From contig NZ_JAJOZE010000001.1 of NCBI RefSeq assembly GCF_021166585.1, positions 948,062 to 1,012,061 of the forward strand: a stretch of DNA of 64,000 bases. The letters are read 5' to 3'. Positions 1-8,536 of the stretch are shown in pieces. The notes beneath the pieces are model-generated. The model had not been told where the DNA came from. It saw only the letters and a program-made list of their open reading frames with translations, and searched no databases. The stretch is from Metabacillus kandeliae. Its GTDB lineage: Bacteria > Bacillota > Bacilli > Bacillales > Bacillaceae. The translations under genes were made by a program, and so were the position numbers. Position 1 is the first letter of the stretch, and each line of letters starts with the position of its first letter.

Positions 1-40
1 AATACTAAATGCTAAAATTACAGACAGGGAAGGTGAAAGT

Positions 41-979
41 ATGAAAGCAATCGTGATCGAACAATACGGCGGAAAAGAAAATTTAAAGGAAATAGAAATG
101 GAAAAACCTGAACCTGGGGAAGGCCAGGTTCTAGTGAAGCTTTTGGCTACATCCATTAATCCAATCGACTGGAAGCTCCGTGAGGGATATTTAAAAGACA
201 TGATGCCATTTGAATTTCCGATTATTCTTGGATGGGATGCAGCTGGCATTATTGAAAAAACGGGCAAAAACGTGAACAGTTTTAAAGAAGGCGATGCCAT
301 TTTCGCCAGACCGGAAACGACAAACAGAGGCACCTATGCTGAATACACCATTATTGACGAGCATCTCCTGGCGAAAAAGCCTGAGTCCATTTCATTTGAG
401 GATGCTGCTTCAGTGCCTCTTGCAGGGATGACAGCCTGGCAGTGTCTTTTTGATTTTGGAAATGTGCAAGAGGGAGACAAGGTTCTGATTCATGCAGGTT
501 CAGGCGGTGTTGGGTCCTATGCCATCCAATTCGCCAAACATAAAGGAGCTTATGTGATTACAACGGCAAGCGGCAAAAATACAGACTATGTAAAATCCCT
601 TGGGGCCGACAAGGTGATCAATTATAAAGAACAAGATTTCGAGAAGGAAGTAAGCGATCTGGATTTTGTTCTTGATGCGATGGGAGGAGAAGTGCAAAAG
701 AAGAGCTTCTCTGTTTTGAAAAAAGGCGGCAGGCTGGCATCCATTGTTGAAAAACCGGATGAACAGCTTGCAGAAGAGTTCGGAGTCACAACAGATATGA
801 TATGGCTTCAGCCAAAGGGTGACCTGCTTGCTGAAATTGGTCAGCTGATGGAAGATAATAAAATAAAGCCAGTAACTGGAGAAACGTTTCCTTTAACAGA
901 ACAAGGGCTGAAAGATGCTCATGAACTAAGCGAAAGCCATCATGCCAGAGGTAAAATTGTCATTTCAGCATCCAAATAA
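41..979 (+). CDS. NADP-dependent quinone/zinc-type oxidoreductase (MDR family)
   Basis: Medium-chain dehydrogenase/reductase of 312 residues. The N-terminal half is a GroES-like domain with GWDAAG near residue 65; the Rossmann half carries the nucleotide-binding run HAGSGGVGSYAIQ near residue 150. The structural-zinc cysteines of classical alcohol dehydrogenases are absent, which fits the quinone oxidoreductase branch that reduces quinones or enones with NADPH. The start has a GGGAAGGTG ribosome site. It stands alone and ends in a strong terminator. The substrate cannot be read from the sequence. Confidence 0.9.
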   Translation: MKAIVIEQYGGKENLKEIEMEKPEPGEGQVLVKLLATSINPIDWKLREGYLKDMMPFEFPIILGWDAAGIIEKTGKNVNSFKEGDAIFARPETTNRGTYAEYTIIDEHLLAKKPESISFEDAASVPLAGMTAWQCLFDFGNVQEGDKVLIHAGSGGVGSYAIQFAKHKGAYVITTASGKNTDYVKSLGADKVINYKEQDFEKEVSDLDFVLDAMGGEVQKKSFSVLKKGGRLASIVEKPDEQLAEEFGVTTDMIWLQPKGDLLAEIGQLMEDNKIKPVTGETFPLTEQGLKDAHELSESHHARGKIVISASK

Positions 980-983
980 ACTG

Positions 984-1020
984 CCAAAATAAAAACGCCG
1001 TAATGGCGTTTTTATTTTGG
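984..1020 (+). terminator. Intrinsic terminator
   Basis: A near-perfect hairpin (CCAAAATAAAAACGCC with its complement around TAAT) has A-rich and T-rich flanks and lies just after the oxidoreductase stop. Confidence 0.85.
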
Positions 1021-1090
1021 CTGAAAACCAAGCTTTTTTCCTCGCTCCATAGAATACGATGTGAGAAAGCAGCACAGAGGAGGGAGAAAG

Positions 1091-1531
1091 ATGAAGGTTT
1101 TTATCGCTTCACCGTTTTTTAATGAGGAAGAAATTAAGCGGCTTCGTTTTGTCGAGAAAGTATTAAAAGATGTGAAGGGTTTTGAGGTGTTTACCGCAGT
1201 AGATCATCAGTTTCCGATGCTGAAATTTGGCTCTGAACCATGGCGGGACGCTGTTTTTGGAAATGATCTGTCACATCTGCATGAAGCGGACATTGTGATC
1301 GGCATCCATGACAGCGGCAGATCAAAAGAGCCAGACTCAGGAACTATTTGGGAAATCGGATATGCCTATGCCAATAGAATCCCCATTATCATATTTAAAG
1401 AAAAAGAAGAAGATGCCGTCAATTTGATGATTGCGAATTCTGCAAGAGCATTTTTACTGTCTAAACAAGAATTTAAAGCATATGATTTTCGCTCATTGCC
1501 AACTATACCATATTATGGAAAATTGATATAG
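1091..1531 (+). CDS. Nucleoside 2-deoxyribosyltransferase family protein
   Basis: Protein of 146 residues of the nucleoside 2-deoxyribosyltransferase fold, which exchanges bases on 2'-deoxyribosides. The N-terminal FIASPFFNEEE matches the family phosphate/ribose-binding start, and SGTIWEIGYAYA near residue 100 carries the expected catalytic glutamate. The ATG at 1091 is chosen over an upstream GTG at 1061 because GAGGAGGGAG lies just before it. The gene sits alone before the Ter-like sites. Purine or nucleotide specificity is unknown. Confidence 0.85.
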   Translation: MKVFIASPFFNEEEIKRLRFVEKVLKDVKGFEVFTAVDHQFPMLKFGSEPWRDAVFGNDLSHLHEADIVIGIHDSGRSKEPDSGTIWEIGYAYANRIPIIIFKEKEEDAVNLMIANSARAFLLSKQEFKAYDFRSLPTIPYYGKLI

Positions 1532-1537
1532 ATAATT

Positions 1538-1566
1538 TGTTCAATTAAACTATGTTCTAAATAAAC
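1538..1566 (+). promoter_or_regulatory. Ter-like replication fork arrest site 1
   Basis: The core ctatgttctaaat resembles the B-site half of the Bacillus subtilis Ter consensus (CTATGTACYAAAT), with A-to-T as the core difference. The upstream half is less conserved. The site lies upstream of rtp, as Ter sites do in B. subtilis. It has the same orientation as the second site 63 bp downstream. If B. subtilis polarity holds, it would block a fork coming from the right. Confidence 0.65.
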
Positions 1567-1600
1567 ATTAGAATATAAAAAAAAGAACTCATCTATATTT

Positions 1601-1629
1601 TTTCAAATTAAACTATGTTCTAAATAATC
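1601..1629 (+). promoter_or_regulatory. Ter-like replication fork arrest site 2
   Basis: Second copy of the Ter-like sequence. It shares attaaactatgttctaaata with site 1 and has a 3' end closer to the B. subtilis consensus (ends in TC). The two cores are exactly 63 bp apart, about six helical turns, and point the same way. It lies about 135 bp before the rtp start, where Rtp binding could also repress the gene. Confidence 0.65.
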
Positions 1630-1765
1630 ATTATTAAATTCAAAACCAGTTATAAAATGAAAAAAGTAGGATTTTCAGCAAATGAATAGGGAAATGACAA
1701 AGAATATTGTATAGTAAAGGAAATCATGTGTTCTATTAGAGAAGAAAAATGAAGGAGGAAGTGCA

Positions 1766-2131
1766 ATGGGGGAGACAAGAACGGCAAGCGGATTTTTACT
1801 GAAGCAGCGGGCATTTTTGAAGCTGTATATGATCACCATGACAGAAAATGAAAGGCTATATGGTTTAAGGCTTCTTGACACGCTCCGGGATGAATTTGCC
1901 CATATTGGCTTCAAACCAAACCATTCTGAGGTTTATAAAGCACTGCATGATTTAATTGATGATGGCATTTTGAAACAAGTAAAACAAAAAAAAGAAGGAA
2001 TGAAGCTGCAGGAAGTGGTATTTTACCGATTTGCGGATTACGAGGCAGCTAAATTATATAAAAAGCAGCTTAAGCTCGAGCTCGACAGATGTCTCGCACT
2101 CATTCAAAAAGCACTCAAAGATAATTATTGA
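1766..2131 (+). CDS. rtp: Replication termination protein
   Basis: Protein of 121 residues matching B. subtilis Rtp (122 residues) almost end to end. Recognisable runs include TGFL-type N-terminus, KQRAFLKLYMITMTE, IGFKPNHSEVYKALH and EAAKLYKKQLKLELDRC. Rtp is a winged-helix homodimer that binds pairs of sites at Ter and halts the replicative helicase in one direction. The start has a strong GAAGGAGG site. Two Ter-like sequences lie upstream, consistent with autoregulation. This identification places the window near the chromosome terminus. Confidence 0.96.
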   Translation: MGETRTASGFLLKQRAFLKLYMITMTENERLYGLRLLDTLRDEFAHIGFKPNHSEVYKALHDLIDDGILKQVKQKKEGMKLQEVVFYRFADYEAAKLYKKQLKLELDRCLALIQKALKDNY

Positions 2132-2138
2132 GTGCTTT
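2108..2138 (+). terminator. Hairpin over the rtp stop codon
   Basis: AAAGCACTCAA pairs with TTGAGTGCTTT and the loop includes the last codons; the stop codon lies in the stem. The T-run is short, so it is a weak terminator or a 3' stabiliser. Confidence 0.5.
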
Positions 2139-2163
2139 GCAGCTTGTTAAGAATGAAAGGCAA

Positions 2164-3606
2164 TTAGTTTCTAATTGAAAGAAATTCATTTACTCGCTTT
2201 ACATACGGCTCTTTGTTATAGCCGTTGTAAAGACCTGTCGCAAGACGGAATGGATCGCCGAAAAAAAATCTTTCATATTGTGTCTGCCTGGTACCGAAGG
2301 CACTCATGCTCAAATCCCATGCAAGACGGAACAGTTTTACGCGCTCGAATGCAGGCATGGAAGCAGCCTGCAGGTACGTATGAACATCAGAAGAGATTTC
2401 TGACAGGAAGTCTGCTTCCTGCGGAATTGAAATCATGCCGGATGCGCCAATTTGCTGCAGAATTTCCATATAGGATGGATACAATTTTGCATAAAGCATT
2501 TTAGAGGCATCCAGTGCGTTTACTTCAGGAACCATTGTTCCTCTTTTATCCTGTTTGGCATTCAGCTCTGAGGCAAGCAGTAAGGCTTTAAATGTTTCTA
2601 AACCAAGGATAATATCTGCTATTTTATGTTTTATATGGAAATATTCCTCTACCTGGATGGCTTCTGCCAAAGATTGTGCCACCCCTAAAATAAATTCTGT
2701 TTTAATAATTTGTCTTGAAAGTACCTGGTGGAGCAAGAGGGCATTAAAATGCATTTCACTGAACATTCCCATCGCTTTCTCGCAGTTTTGAAACATAATA
2801 ATCCGGTCCCATGGGACAAGCACATTGTCAAAGACTACAATGGCATCCATTTCTTCGAATCTCGATGCGAGAGGATGATTAAATTCATTTTGACTGTATG
2901 AGAAAGATTCCCGGCAAATAAAACGCAGACCAGGCGTATCTGCTGGAATACAAAAGGCATAAATATAAGACTCAGCAATAAAGTTTCCGCCCGATGGCAG
3001 CACTAAAATTTCATCAGTCATACCTCCCTGTGTAGCAAGAAGGCGTGCTCCTTTAATAACAATTCCATCTGCTGTTTCTTTTATTGCCTGCGCAGCAATG
3101 ACTTCTTCAGAGTCTTCAAAGTAGGTTACTGACCGGTTAACCTGAGGGTTGATAAATGTATGTGTGAAGCAAAGATCCTTCTCCATTGCCCTGGCATATA
3201 GGGAACGGGCATTTTCACCGAACTTCCGGCTGCCATCACTGAAAAAATCATAGGCTGTTCCGATAGCCATAACAGTCGTGTTCATATATTCAGGAGATCT
3301 TCCGAGAAGTCCGGCGTTGGTCTTCGCCCATTCCTGCGCAGCAAACCTTCTCTTTTCCAGGTCTTCTTTGGATAATGGCCGCATAAAAGACGTTCCGGCT
3401 CTGTTTCCATCAGGTCCTGTTTTAAAGGTCAGAAGATCCTGAAGTAGGGGATCATGCTGCATATCGTAAAGCTTTGCTTTGCTTTCAATCACACCTGAAA
3501 ATGCAGGGTGGCTTGTTATATCCTTCACTTGTTCTCCATTAAGCCAAATTTCCGGCTTCATCTTTTTGAGCCTCTCTTTATAATCCTTACCGCTTGCAGC
3601 CGGCAT
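2164..3606 (-). CDS. 4-hydroxyphenylacetate 3-monooxygenase oxygenase component (HpaB family)
   Basis: Protein of 480 residues of the HpaB/PheA flavin-dependent two-component monooxygenase family, which ortho-hydroxylates phenols using reduced FAD from a separate reductase. Visible family features are the N-terminal GKDYKERLKK and GEQVKDITSHPAF, the central LLATQGGMTDEILVLP, and FDNVLVPWDRIIMFQN. It resembles B. subtilis YoaI. An AGGAAAGGAG site precedes the start. No HpaC-type flavin reductase lies next to it, so reduced flavin must come from elsewhere. The substrate is inferred from the family only. Confidence 0.88.
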   Translation of the reverse strand: MPAASGKDYKERLKKMKPEIWLNGEQVKDITSHPAFSGVIESKAKLYDMQHDPLLQDLLTFKTGPDGNRAGTSFMRPLSKEDLEKRRFAAQEWAKTNAGLLGRSPEYMNTTVMAIGTAYDFFSDGSRKFGENARSLYARAMEKDLCFTHTFINPQVNRSVTYFEDSEEVIAAQAIKETADGIVIKGARLLATQGGMTDEILVLPSGGNFIAESYIYAFCIPADTPGLRFICRESFSYSQNEFNHPLASRFEEMDAIVVFDNVLVPWDRIIMFQNCEKAMGMFSEMHFNALLLHQVLSRQIIKTEFILGVAQSLAEAIQVEEYFHIKHKIADIILGLETFKALLLASELNAKQDKRGTMVPEVNALDASKMLYAKLYPSYMEILQQIGASGMISIPQEADFLSEISSDVHTYLQAASMPAFERVKLFRLAWDLSMSAFGTRQTQYERFFFGDPFRLATGLYNGYNKEPYVKRVNEFLSIRN

Positions 3607-3693
3607 CTGAAATTCAGCTCCTTTCCTTGCACTGTCTTGCTATATATATGCGAAAGCAGCCCGGCACAGGATTTCAAGCGCTGTTTTCGCATA

Positions 3694-3732
3694 AAAAAAC
3701 AGTATGCAGGATCGTCCTGCATACTGTTTTTA
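3694..3732 (-). terminator. Intrinsic terminator
   Basis: Long perfect stem (AAAAACAGTATGCAGGA with its complement) closes the DUF2179 gene on the minus strand. T-runs on both sides make it potentially bidirectional. Confidence 0.85.
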
Positions 3733-3733
3733 T

Positions 3734-4294
3734 TTATTGGGAGTTCATTTTTTCTTCCTGTTTTTGCTTATATTTTTTTGCTTTTTTCCTCATAGTGCTT
3801 GTAATATACCCGCCTTTAAACGATCTGAGCTCATAGGAATTCATAAAGGCTTTAGGCTCAATCGATTCCACGATTTCGAGAAGTTCCTGCTCCCGGGATC
3901 TTTTTGAAACAATATCAAGTCTGTATCTCACTGAGTTAATACCTTGACCTGTAAAAACCGTAACGCCAAATCCAGCCTCCCGAAGAGCGTTGACAAGCTC
4001 ATCTGAACGGTCAAGCAAATTGACGTGGTAAGTAACATAACCGATGGCGAGCTTTGTTTCAAGCTTGCCTCCAATAAAAAGGCCGACTCCGAATCCAAGG
4101 ACATATCCTGCAATATTATACAGGTTCGATAAGTCCTGAAATACAATTCCCAGAGCCACAATATAGATTGCAGCTTCCAGCAGACCGACGCCTGACGCCG
4201 CTTTTGTCTGGTTTTTGACTAAAAATATGGTTCTTAATGTCAAAACCGGAACATAAATGATTTGCAATGCAAAGATCAGCAGAGCTTGAAGCAC
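3734..4294 (-). CDS. DUF2179 membrane protein (UPF0316 family, YebE-like)
   Basis: Small membrane protein: three hydrophobic segments in the first half ([42 protein letters not shown]), then a soluble DUF2179 domain of about 80 residues near the C-terminus. This matches the UPF0316 family. A GTG at 4294 is chosen rather than the ATG at 4312 because AAAAGGGG lies about 8 bases before it and family members start at this point. The family function is unknown; DUF2179 domains are thought to bind ligands. Confidence 0.85.
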   Translation of the reverse strand: MLQALLIFALQIIYVPVLTLRTIFLVKNQTKAASGVGLLEAAIYIVALGIVFQDLSNLYNIAGYVLGFGVGLFIGGKLETKLAIGYVTYHVNLLDRSDELVNALREAGFGVTVFTGQGINSVRYRLDIVSKRSREQELLEIVESIEPKAFMNSYELRSFKGGYITSTMRKKAKKYKQKQEEKMNSQ

Positions 4295-4341
4295 GATGAA
4301 ACCCCTTTTCATTTATAAAGTTAGCTGACAGTATCTGCTTT

Positions 4342-4671
4342 TTATGATTCAAAATACAAGTGGGCATGCAGGCTGCAGCCCGGGTTGAATTTTGCAGAAC
4401 AATGAGGGCAGACGGATTGGCAGTTCATGTATTCAAGAATGGTCAATTCCTTTTTGCAAGCACCGCAAAGAATAGCTTTTTTGCTAAATTGGCTTTTTGG
4501 CCATAGTATGGTTTCATGGTCAGCAACACTGCTATGGCAAGCATAACACGGAAAATAAGTTTGGCAACAATAAAATTTTATAGCAATAATATCTTTTTCG
4601 GAATGGTAATGGATGCACCTTGTTTCTGAATCTATTGCAGCACCTTTTACCAGCAAATTCCTGTCTGACAT
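4342..4671 (-). CDS. CHY zinc finger protein
   Basis: Protein of 109 residues with an early CIHYHSEKDI motif and further cysteine pairs (CCQTYFPCYACH, CGACKK, CPHCSAKF), nine or more cysteines with histidines spaced as in the CHY zinc finger family. In eukaryotes this domain occurs in Pirh2-type ubiquitin ligases; the free bacterial form has no assigned role. It probably folds around three zinc ions. It is a single gene, divergent from the downstream HAD phosphatase. Confidence 0.85.
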   Translation of the reverse strand: MSDRNLLVKGAAIDSETRCIHYHSEKDIIAIKFYCCQTYFPCYACHSSVADHETILWPKSQFSKKAILCGACKKELTILEYMNCQSVCPHCSAKFNPGCSLHAHLYFES

Positions 4672-4826
4672 ATGATTTTCACCTCTCCTCCTATTCTAGC
4701 AAGGAAGCTTACTTTTTCTATAGCCTATTTATAGAAAGAGAAAACAAAAATGCGGGTAAATGATTAATTTTCTTGAATTGTGTATGATAGAAGAAGCGGA
4801 AAATTGACCATAAAGGAGAAATTGAT

Positions 4827-5684
4827 GTGAAGCTTATTGCAATTGATTTAGACGGAACCCTTCTCTCATCCAAAATTAAAATTTCTGAAGAAAACATTGC
4901 GGCTATTAGAAAAACTCAGGAATCAGGCCATGTTGTGATGGTATGCTCCGGAAGAGCACCTGAAGATATAAAGAAAATATTGAAGGATCATCACTTGGAT
5001 TGCCCTGTTGCCGGAAGCAATGGCACGGTTGTATACATAAAGGAAAAATTGCTCCACATGGTATCACTAGCTGAGAACGATGCCAAAACGGTTGCCGCCA
5101 TTTTAGAAGATGACCATATGCCGTACAGAGTATACACGAGCCATGGAATCTATGTGCCGAAGAAGTGGTCCCAGTATGTCAGTGAAGTTATTCAGAGCGG
5201 AAGAGCAGCCATTGATAATTTAAAAGCAAAAGAATATACATACATAACAGAACAGCCGAAAGAAAACGACATGATAAAAGTATTTGATGAGGTCAGCGAA
5301 CTCCTTGATAACGAGGTGGTAGCCATTCAGAAGTTTTTTATTCTAACACTGGATATGGACCAAAAAGAAAAGCTTTCCAAGGTGTTAGGGAACATGGAAG
5401 GAGTTAATGTCACGACTTCAGGACAGCTGAACCTTGAAGTAATGGAAAAAAACGGGAACAAAGCGGCAGGTTTACGGGCTGTTGCAGAGCATTTTGGGAT
5501 AAAGATTGAGGATACGGTCGCCATCGGAGATAACTTCAATGATCTTCCGATGCTGGAAGCTGCTGGCTTGTCTGTCGCTATGGGGAATGGCGATCCTGAA
5601 ATCAAAAAACTTTGTGATGTTATTACTCTTGCAAATGACGAAAACGGTGTGGCTTATGCTTTGGATAAATATGTGCTTCAATAG
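4827..5684 (+). CDS. Cof-type HAD-IIB family phosphatase
   Basis: Protein of 285 residues with all HAD motifs: DLDGTLLSS at the N-terminus (nucleophile aspartate and acid-base aspartate), a conserved SNGTVV turn, and GDNFNDLPMLEAAG near the C-terminus. A large C2-type cap lies between, as in the Cof/YkrA group that hydrolyses sugar phosphates and similar small phosphate esters. It starts at GTG with AAAGGAGA ahead. A second ATG-like triplet one base earlier is out of frame. The exact substrate is unknown. Confidence 0.92.
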   Translation: MKLIAIDLDGTLLSSKIKISEENIAAIRKTQESGHVVMVCSGRAPEDIKKILKDHHLDCPVAGSNGTVVYIKEKLLHMVSLAENDAKTVAAILEDDHMPYRVYTSHGIYVPKKWSQYVSEVIQSGRAAIDNLKAKEYTYITEQPKENDMIKVFDEVSELLDNEVVAIQKFFILTLDMDQKEKLSKVLGNMEGVNVTTSGQLNLEVMEKNGNKAAGLRAVAEHFGIKIEDTVAIGDNFNDLPMLEAAGLSVAMGNGDPEIKKLCDVITLANDENGVAYALDKYVLQ

Positions 5685-5690
5685 AGCAGC

Positions 5691-5725
5691 AAAGAGCGGG
5701 ACCTGTTAAGGGTTTCCGCTTTTTA
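5691..5725 (+). terminator. Intrinsic terminator
   Basis: An imperfect hairpin with AGCGG/CCGCT outer stem followed by five T residues lies directly after the HAD gene. Confidence 0.6.
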
Positions 5726-5832
5726 AATGTAGAAGAGCGCTCCATCTTTCTCCAAACCGGTTAAAAACAAACAGACAAGGGTACAGAATTATAAACATCC
5801 TTTATCTGGATTAACAAGGAGGAGATCGAGTG

Positions 5833-6837
5833 ATGGAAATGACATCCATATCTAATACAGATATAACAGCATCCAGAATTGCTCTCGGAACATGGGCCAT
5901 AGGAGGGGACATGTGGGGAGGAACAGATGAAAAACGTTCCTGTGAAACAGTCATGGAAGCGCTTGAGCTAGGCATCAATATACTTGATACTGCTCCTGCT
6001 TATGGAAAAGGAAAATCAGAAGAAATAGTGGGCAGAGCATTAAACCAATGCGGTGACAGAAGCAAAGTCATTGTTTCTACAAAAACGGCTCTTGATTGGA
6101 ATAAAGAAGGGGACGTATACCGCAATGCTGCGAGAGAATGCATTGAAAATGGACTTGATCAGTCACTGGACCGCTTGAAGACTGACTATATTGATATATA
6201 CCACATTCACTGGCCTGATCCTGAAACGCCGATCGAAGAAACTGCACTGGCGATAAAATCATTACTTGATAGCGGAAAAATCCGAAGTATAGGCGTAAGT
6301 AATTTTTCTGTGGATCAAATTGAAGAATTCCGCAAATATGCTCCTTTGCATGTGGTGCAGCCGCCATATAATCTGTTTGAAAGAGACATTGAAAAGAATA
6401 TTCTTCCCTATACGAAAGAAAACGGCATCACAACACTTCTATACGGCAGCTTGTGCAGAGGATTCTTATCCGGTAAAATGTCCAAGTCACGGAAATTTAA
6501 AGGCGATGATTTGCGGAACAATGATCCGAAGTTCCAGGGAGACCGGTTTGAACAGTATTTAAAAGCCGCGGAAGAGCTCGATCAATATGCCAAAAACAAT
6601 TTTAATAAAAGAATTATCCATTTAGCACTGAGATGGATTCTTGACCAGCCAGGAGCTGACATTGCGCTGTGGGGTGCTAGAAAGCCCAATCAGCTTGATC
6701 CTGTAAAGGATATGATGGATTGGGAGCTGGATGACACAGCGAAAAAGGATATTGACAGCATTCTTGAAAAGAATATCCAAAATCCAGTAGGACCGGAATT
6801 TATGGCACCTCCGACAAAAAGTAAAGTTCATAGCTGA
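5833..6837 (+). CDS. Aldo/keto reductase
   Basis: Protein of about 334 residues of the aldo/keto reductase superfamily, an (alpha/beta)8 barrel that reduces aldehydes and ketones with NADPH. The catalytic set is visible: D in NILDTAPAYGKG, Y of the same run, K in STKTAL and H in IYHIHWPD. IRSIGVSNFS is the usual family signature. The ATG at 5833 is preferred to the GTG at 5830 because AAGGAGGAG gives better spacing. The substrate is unknown. Confidence 0.92.
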   Translation: MEMTSISNTDITASRIALGTWAIGGDMWGGTDEKRSCETVMEALELGINILDTAPAYGKGKSEEIVGRALNQCGDRSKVIVSTKTALDWNKEGDVYRNAARECIENGLDQSLDRLKTDYIDIYHIHWPDPETPIEETALAIKSLLDSGKIRSIGVSNFSVDQIEEFRKYAPLHVVQPPYNLFERDIEKNILPYTKENGITTLLYGSLCRGFLSGKMSKSRKFKGDDLRNNDPKFQGDRFEQYLKAAEELDQYAKNNFNKRIIHLALRWILDQPGADIALWGARKPNQLDPVKDMMDWELDDTAKKDIDSILEKNIQNPVGPEFMAPPTKSKVHS

Positions 6838-6930
6838 CATAAATAGAAAGCAGGCTCAAGCCCTGTTTTCTTCTTTTTGCCAAACTTCTTACCCTTCCTT
6901 TATAATAAAAGAGGGTAAAGGAGGAGAAAA

Positions 6931-7125
6931 ATGAAACCAATCTTCTTCAGAATCATCGGGCTCCTTTTTATTTTACAGGTTCCTTTATGGCTCGGAATCG
7001 TTCATCCAATCTTTTTAATGATTATTGGAGCAATCGGACTGCTGATTGTTATTTTCAGCAAAGAATTGAGCAGAAGATCAATGCAAAGCAGCAAGCCTGC
7101 GCCTGATGAAAACGATAAGAAATAA
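6931..7125 (+). CDS. Small two-helix membrane protein
   Basis: Protein of 64 residues with a hydrophobic segment at residues 8-25 and another at 27-43, then a polar basic tail (SRRSMQSSKPAPDENDKK). AAAGGAGGAG precedes the ATG at good spacing, which supports a real gene. I do not recognise the family. It lies alone between the aldo/keto reductase and a terminator. Confidence 0.7.
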   Translation: MKPIFFRIIGLLFILQVPLWLGIVHPIFLMIIGAIGLLIVIFSKELSRRSMQSSKPAPDENDKK

Positions 7126-7144
7126 TAAGCCTGTTTTAAGCAGT

Positions 7145-7180
7145 AAAAAGCCGTCTCAATTTGAAAGACGGCTTATTTTA
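7145..7180. terminator. Bidirectional terminator
   Basis: AAGCCGTCT pairs with AGACGGCTT, with A-run before and T-rich tract after. It lies between the convergent small membrane protein gene and csbD. Confidence 0.8.
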
Positions 7181-7186
7181 CGTGGT

Positions 7187-7411
7187 TCAACGTTTATTTC
7201 TTGAATGTATTTCTTTTTGTTTGTCAAATTCCTCGTTAAATTGTTCTGCTGCCTTTTCCTTTGTTTTACCGGCTTTCTCCTGAATAAACCCTTCCGCCTG
7301 TTCCAATCTTCCTTCAGCTTGCTTTGATTGATTGTTTGTCAGTTTGCCGTAATCTTTTTTTGCTTCGCCCTTAGCCTTTTTTGCATTTCCTTCAGTTTGA
7401 TCTTTATTCAT
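7187..7411 (-). CDS. csbD: CsbD family stress protein
   Basis: Hydrophilic 74-residue protein, rich in K, E, Q and A, with the CsbD-family pattern of repeated EGNAKKAKGEAKK and QAEGRLEQAEGF segments. CsbD proteins are abundant general-stress proteins of unknown activity. Here a sigma-B type promoter lies upstream and GGAGGTG precedes the start, which fits the known sigma-B control of csbD in B. subtilis. Confidence 0.9.
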   Translation of the reverse strand: MNKDQTEGNAKKAKGEAKKDYGKLTNNQSKQAEGRLEQAEGFIQEKAGKTKEKAAEQFNEEFDKQKEIHSRNKR

Positions 7412-7439
7412 AAAAGAACACCTCCAATATGTCCATTTG

Positions 7440-7464
7440 ATTCCCTCTGCTGAATCTTTTAAAC
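7440..7464 (-). promoter_or_regulatory. Sigma-B type promoter of csbD
   Basis: Reading the minus strand, GTTTAA is followed after 13 bases by GGGAAT, close to the Bacillus sigma-B consensus (GTTTAA, 12-15 bases, GGGWAT). It lies about 30 bp upstream of the csbD start. Confidence 0.8.
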
Positions 7465-7542
7465 GTTTTTATTGAGACACCATTTCTTTTTCCTGTAAAG
7501 TTAAACTAGATTAGCAAAAAAGAGTCTCAAGGAGGAATAGCA

Positions 7543-8463
7543 GTGAAGTTTTTAATTGCAGGAGCAGGAGCTGTAGGCGGGTACTTTGGCGCAAGGCTTG
7601 CAGAAAGCGGAGAAGATGTTACTTTTCTAGTCAGAGAAGGCAGAAGAGAACAGCTGAGAAAGAATGGTCTTAAGGTGTGCAGTCCATATGGAGATATAAA
7701 TCTGAATCCGAAAACAATAGTAAAGGGGGAGGAAGGAGCTTTTGATGTTATTCTTATTGCATCGAAAGCCTACCATTTAAAGTCTCTTCTTCCTGACGTC
7801 AGCCGCTTTGCAGAAGATAAGACTGTAATCGTTCCGCTCTTGAACGGGATGAAGCATTTAGAGGAGCTTTTCGCCTTATTTCCTAAAGAACAGGTCCTTG
7901 GAGGCCTTTGCTATATTGAATCAACTCTTTCCAGTGAAGGCAATGTCATTCATACAAGTCCGATGCATGATCTTGTTTTTGGGGAATGGGATGGCCAGGA
8001 AACAGAAAAAGCCATGTCCATCATAAAGGCTTTTCAAAAATCAAAGGTTAATGTTGAATTATCAAACAGCATTTTAAAGGAAATGTGGAATAAATACTTC
8101 TTTATCTCGGCTTTTTCCGGCTTAACATCTTTATACAAAACACCTATCGGCCCAATCAGAGAAGAAGGTCTGAATGTCATTGAACGTCTGCTTTCTGAAA
8201 TAGGGGAGATTATGAGAGCATCAGGGGCACCGATCGAAGACAGCTCAGAATTGAAGCAATTGGAGAAAATGATGTCCATGAATGCAGAGATGAAGTCCTC
8301 TATGCAGAGAGACATGGAAAAAGGCTCTTTAATCGAAGGTGATCACCTGCAGGGGTATTTGCTGCAGCTGGCTAAAGCAAAAGGCATATCTGCACCTGTT
8401 TTGGAAACCATTTATACCGGCTTGAAAATCTATGATTCAGATTTAAAGAAAAGCCTTTCTTGA
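7543..8463 (+). CDS. 2-dehydropantoate 2-reductase (ketopantoate reductase family)
   Basis: Protein of 306 residues. The N-terminal Rossmann motif GAGAVGGYFGARLAESG binds NADPH, and the C-terminal helical domain carries KEMWNKYFFISAF, with the conserved lysine and asparagine region of PanE/ApbA. The reaction is reduction of ketopantoate to pantoate in pantothenate synthesis. Bacillus genomes often carry several paralogues, so this may be a relative with another 2-keto acid substrate; no other pan genes are near. It starts at GTG behind AAGGAGGA. Confidence 0.88.
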   Translation: MKFLIAGAGAVGGYFGARLAESGEDVTFLVREGRREQLRKNGLKVCSPYGDINLNPKTIVKGEEGAFDVILIASKAYHLKSLLPDVSRFAEDKTVIVPLLNGMKHLEELFALFPKEQVLGGLCYIESTLSSEGNVIHTSPMHDLVFGEWDGQETEKAMSIIKAFQKSKVNVELSNSILKEMWNKYFFISAFSGLTSLYKTPIGPIREEGLNVIERLLSEIGEIMRASGAPIEDSSELKQLEKMMSMNAEMKSSMQRDMEKGSLIEGDHLQGYLLQLAKAKGISAPVLETIYTGLKIYDSDLKKSLS

Positions 8464-8536
8464 AAAACAAGCCTAACATAGGCTGTCCATTCCTTTCATA
8501 GAATAGCAGGAAGAGACAGGAATGTGAGGGCCTTAC

